Shown here piece by piece: positions 61,268-64,000 of a DNA stretch of 64,000 nucleotides; positions within the stretch are counted from its first letter, which is position 1, and each line of letters begins with the position of its first letter. Origin of the DNA: Xiphophorus maculatus (lineage: Eukaryota > Chordata > Actinopteri > Cyprinodontiformes > Poeciliidae); NCBI RefSeq assembly GCF_002775205.1, contig NC_036458.1:24330368-24394367 (forward strand), given 5' to 3'. Under the pieces are notes generated by a model. It worked only from the letters and a program-made list of their open reading frames with translations, was not told where the DNA came from and did not search any database. The translations under genes were made by a program, and so were the position numbers.

Positions 61268-62261
61268 TTAACTGCCATAATGCATGGTGTTGCTGGGGAT
61301 GACCATGGGGGACGCCATGGAGATGGCAGCGCCCCCCATGGTGAATTGGTTGGTGATGGGATAGTAGGTACCGCTGCTGCTGGGGCCCGACTGGCCTGTT
61401 GTGGCCCCTGGAACAGAGAGCAGAACATGGCTTCATGACGTCTGAGGACCAGGCTTCAGGAGACGTTGTGTGAACGGCAGATTACCTTGGACTATTCCTG
61501 TGCTCATGATGGAGCCCATCCTCGAGTGGGTGTGGTTCACTATCCCTGTGTTTACTGGGAGGGGACAGAGACAGACAGAGAGGACAAAGACAGACAGAGG
61601 GGACAGACACAGACAGAGAGGACAAAGACAGACAGAGGGGACAGAGACAGACAGAGGGGACAGCAGTCAGATTAAAGAATCAATCCTCGCTTCTTAGATG
61701 CTATGTAGTAACTATAGCAACCCAAACGCTGTCCACTACCTAAGGTAACTTGGTAGCATCAGTTAGCACATGATGGAATGTCCTGTGGGCCCGGTCAGGA
61801 CCGGCACTGCTAGAACCTGCTGCTGTTCTTCAACAGAGCAAAACGTTCCAAACTTTAACTAGTTGAGCTAGATAAAGTGACGATCATTAAACCTGTCATA
61901 ATAAACAAATTAATCAATGGTGAAGTAAAACTAACTCAATATTTCTTGATCATTCAGAGGGTGTGCTACATACTGCATACATTTGATCTCAGTCACTTCT
62001 AGAATGTTAGAAATGAACCAGATCACTTTTCTGAAAATAAAGACATAAGCAGATGTGAAAACAACAGCGCTGTGTATTCAGTTCAGCAGGACCAGCGAGT
62101 TTATTTATAACAGCATCACCTAGATAAAACCAGGAGTTGCTTTGCTGGTTCCCTGCATGAGGAGCAGAGAGGCAGACACCTACCTAGAGGGATGAGGTTG
62201 TTGTGAGACACTGCTGGGCCGCTTCCAATGACTGTGCTGAGGTCATAAGCTGTTGGCATCC
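61268..62261 (-). CDS. carm1: CARM1 (PRMT4) arginine methyltransferase, last three coding exons (partial, 95 aa)
   Basis: Minus-strand exons are 62261-62184 (GMPTAYDLSTVIGSGP, ending HNNLIPL), 61554-61486 (VNTGIVNHTHSRMGSIMSTG, IVQ) and 61407-61268 (ending ASPMVIPSNTMHYGS, TAA). The phases join and all splice sites are GT-AG. This is the C-terminal transactivation tail of coactivator-associated arginine methyltransferase 1, which asymmetrically dimethylates histone H3 R17/R26 and many coactivators in the nucleus. The catalytic core is off the right edge. The 69-nt middle exon corresponds to mammalian exon 15, whose skipping removes the automethylation arginine (mouse R551, in HSRMGS). The segment SGPSSSGTYYPITNQ differs most from the mammalian tail I recall. 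Codons and splice sites are intact. Confidence 0.95.
61556..61663. repeat. GACAGA minisatellite forming the exon-15 pyrimidine tract of carm1
   Basis: Five or so variants of (a/g)gacagacagag(a/g)ggaca on the plus strand, about 105 bp. On the transcribed (minus) sense it is a C/T-rich array (ctgtctgtctctgtcccctc) ending directly at the cag of the 61554 acceptor. Confidence 0.9.
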
Positions 62262-62978
62262 CTGTTGGACACAGCAGACACAGCGGTTAGCATCTACCAC
62301 TAAGGTTCTCCAAGGTCACCCAGATTTATCAAACAGAAGCTCCAAATAAAAGCTGCATTTAATCATTCTGAATCCAACTTCATCCAATAAAACACCAGAG
62401 GAGATGAAGGACACCTGGTATTTATAGCTATGTAAGTTTTTATAGAGGAAGTAAAACATCCTGTCCAGGTTAATCACAAATGTTATCATATTTTCAGATG
62501 ATCAAAAACAGTAAGAGGTAAAAAAAAAGAAAAAGAAAATTAAAACATACATAACAGGGTCTGGAATAGTTCTGTTTGTTCTCTTCCTACTCTGTTGTTT
62601 AACAGAAAAATTAAACATGATGATTACTGGACACGTCTGGGTTCCAATCCCAGCATTTAGGAACAATCTGCATCAGGTGAACCGTGCTGCTAGTCAAACT
62701 GTCTGAGGTTTTGTCAGCTGCACCCACTGAAGCATGCAGCCATGTTTCTAAAAGTCATGACCTCTTCAAGGCTCTGCAGCCTGTTCAGCTGATCTGGGTT
62801 TCCTTAAACGAATCCATGTTTACTGTGAAGGATGTTATTGTGCTCAACGTGGAACACGCCAGTCAAAACGATGATGTCTGCCGGTTCAGTCAGTCATGGT
62901 GGTAAGGCTGTGTGGGCTTTCGACCCTGTGGTGAGCGCCACCAACAGGCCGAACACTGCCATTTAAAGCATCATTTAT

Positions 62979-63002
62979 AAGGGCTGGACAAGAAATCCAT
63001 CA

Positions 63003-63086
<84 letters not shown>

Positions 63087-63440
63087 CTATAGTGATAGAC
63101 ACATGATATAACACATCTGATAGTATATTCACCCAACTGAACAAAAGCCTTTAGCTGCTCAACCTCTGACGGCTAATTGAGCAAGGAGGTCTTTAGTTAC
63201 CTAGCAACAACCTATTGAGTAACTTGTACAGCATCAGGTTAAGGTTTTGCCACAGTGCTAATAACTGGCTAAAAATAAAAACAATTGTGTGAAGTAAAAA
63301 CTGTGGCTAAAACAGGACAGGTCACGTCATCAGTTTGGAAGGATTTCAGATATTCAAAACAAAAAACTCAATAACTATCAATATCTACTGATATGAAAGG
63401 CTTATATCGTGATACATTTTTCAGCCATATTGCTCAGCCT
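62979..63440. mobile_element. hAT-like MITE carrying a (TA)n run
   Basis: Left end agggctggacaagaaatcca, right end cagccatattgctcagcctt (inverted GGGCTGxxCAAxA type). The interior right half matches 7360-7657. A (TA)n tract of about 75 bp (63007-63082) lies near the left end. Confidence 0.7.
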
Positions 63441-63889
63441 TATCATTTATAGTGATAAATTCCTTATGATAAGAATTCTGATCTGTTCAAATAAAATCCA
63501 ATTAATGATGTTTATATTGTTGAGGCTTTTTTCCCACTGTTTATTTAATGGGAGTATCAATGAATATGCAAATATGACTAAAGGCAGTTACTGTGTGCAG
63601 CTTAGTGATAAAAATCACTTTATGCGACTGCTGAGCTAAAGAAGCTCATTACAAATGGGTGTTTCTCAAAAGCAGTATTTGTGTTTGTTGGGGCTTTGAT
63701 CGATTCATACAGTCACAGCCATTCTGTTACCTAAAAAAGTCATAAGAAATAATTATTTTTGCTATCATAGTGCCACAAAACATCACGACAAAACTTTTAA
63801 ATCCAGTCTAACTGCAAGGAAGCACTCAGTGGGAGATCGCAGCATCCAGAGCATCAGCATGATCCACAGTATGAGTGAGGCTGGCCCCT

Positions 63890-63990
63890 GATGGAAGAGT
63901 GTGTGTCTGGTAATGGACTGGTTGGGATTCGACTCCAGCTTCCTCTCAGCACATGCCAAAGTTCCCCCGAGCAAGGCACTGAACCTCCAG
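63890..63990. repeat. retroelement tail fragment
   Basis: Contains ggactggttgggattcgact and agttcccccgagcaaggcac, then tgaacc, related to the phrase at 44965-45115. Confidence 0.45.
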
Positions 63991-64000
63991 GAAGATCTGA

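Larger units (their letters stand above)
62300..64000. other. carm1: carm1 intron sequence, repeats only
   Basis: No further carm1 exon was recognised before the right edge. It contains the hAT-like MITE at 62979-63440 and a retroelement tail at about 63890-63990 (ccccgagcaaggcactgaac). Confidence 0.5.

Overview
The window is nuclear DNA of a ray-finned (teleost) fish. Genes are split by GT-AG introns, protein sequences are vertebrate, and introns and spacers are crowded with fish-type MITEs, tRNA-derived SINEs, LINE fragments and long (CA)n/(TA)n microsatellites. Nothing bacterial or viral was seen. The species cannot be named from the sequence alone.

Four conserved genes can be read exon by exon. 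nosip (+, 4181-9598, 9 coding exons, 300 aa) encodes nitric oxide synthase-interacting protein. rcn3 (-, 24123-14462, 7 coding exons plus a 5' UTR exon near 26.25 kb, 317 aa) encodes reticulocalbin-3, an ER-lumen EF-hand protein ending in HDEL. abat (-, 45888-30298, 15 coding exons, 500 aa) encodes mitochondrial 4-aminobutyrate aminotransferase, with all key catalytic residues at the human positions. The last three coding exons of carm1 (-, 62261-61268) encode the C-terminal 95 residues of the arginine methyltransferase CARM1; the rest lies beyond the right edge. nosip and rcn3 converge tail to tail, as in mammals. abat and carm1 follow on the minus strand.

The least ordinary region is the 5.2-kb rcn3 intron at 17.06-22.28 kb. 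It holds an intact, intronless 528-codon minus-strand ORF (19799-21385) that I do not recognise: an acidic stretch, two coiled-coil segments, then a tandem array of 12-residue units. Its 5' end lies in a sequence module with diverged copies at 18.5 kb and, inverted, at 11.6-11.9 kb. The same intron has five near-perfect hairpins, one with 32-bp arms, plus two MITEs.

Two regulatory observations stand out. A pyrimidine-rich minisatellite abuts the acceptor of the 69-nt carm1 exon that corresponds to the mammalian alternatively skipped exon 15. Three ATG-free putative exons with good splice sites (55.5, 54.9 and 49.2 kb) lie upstream of abat and may be distal 5' UTR exons running from a GC-rich promoter.

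The remaining spacers (1-4.1, 9.8-14.4, 26.5-30.3 and 46-61 kb) contain mostly transposon remnants. These include a truncated L1-type LINE (49.86-51.58 kb), a Rex1/CR1-like LINE 3' end (57.24-57.88 kb), and at least seven copies of one non-autonomous repeat family.
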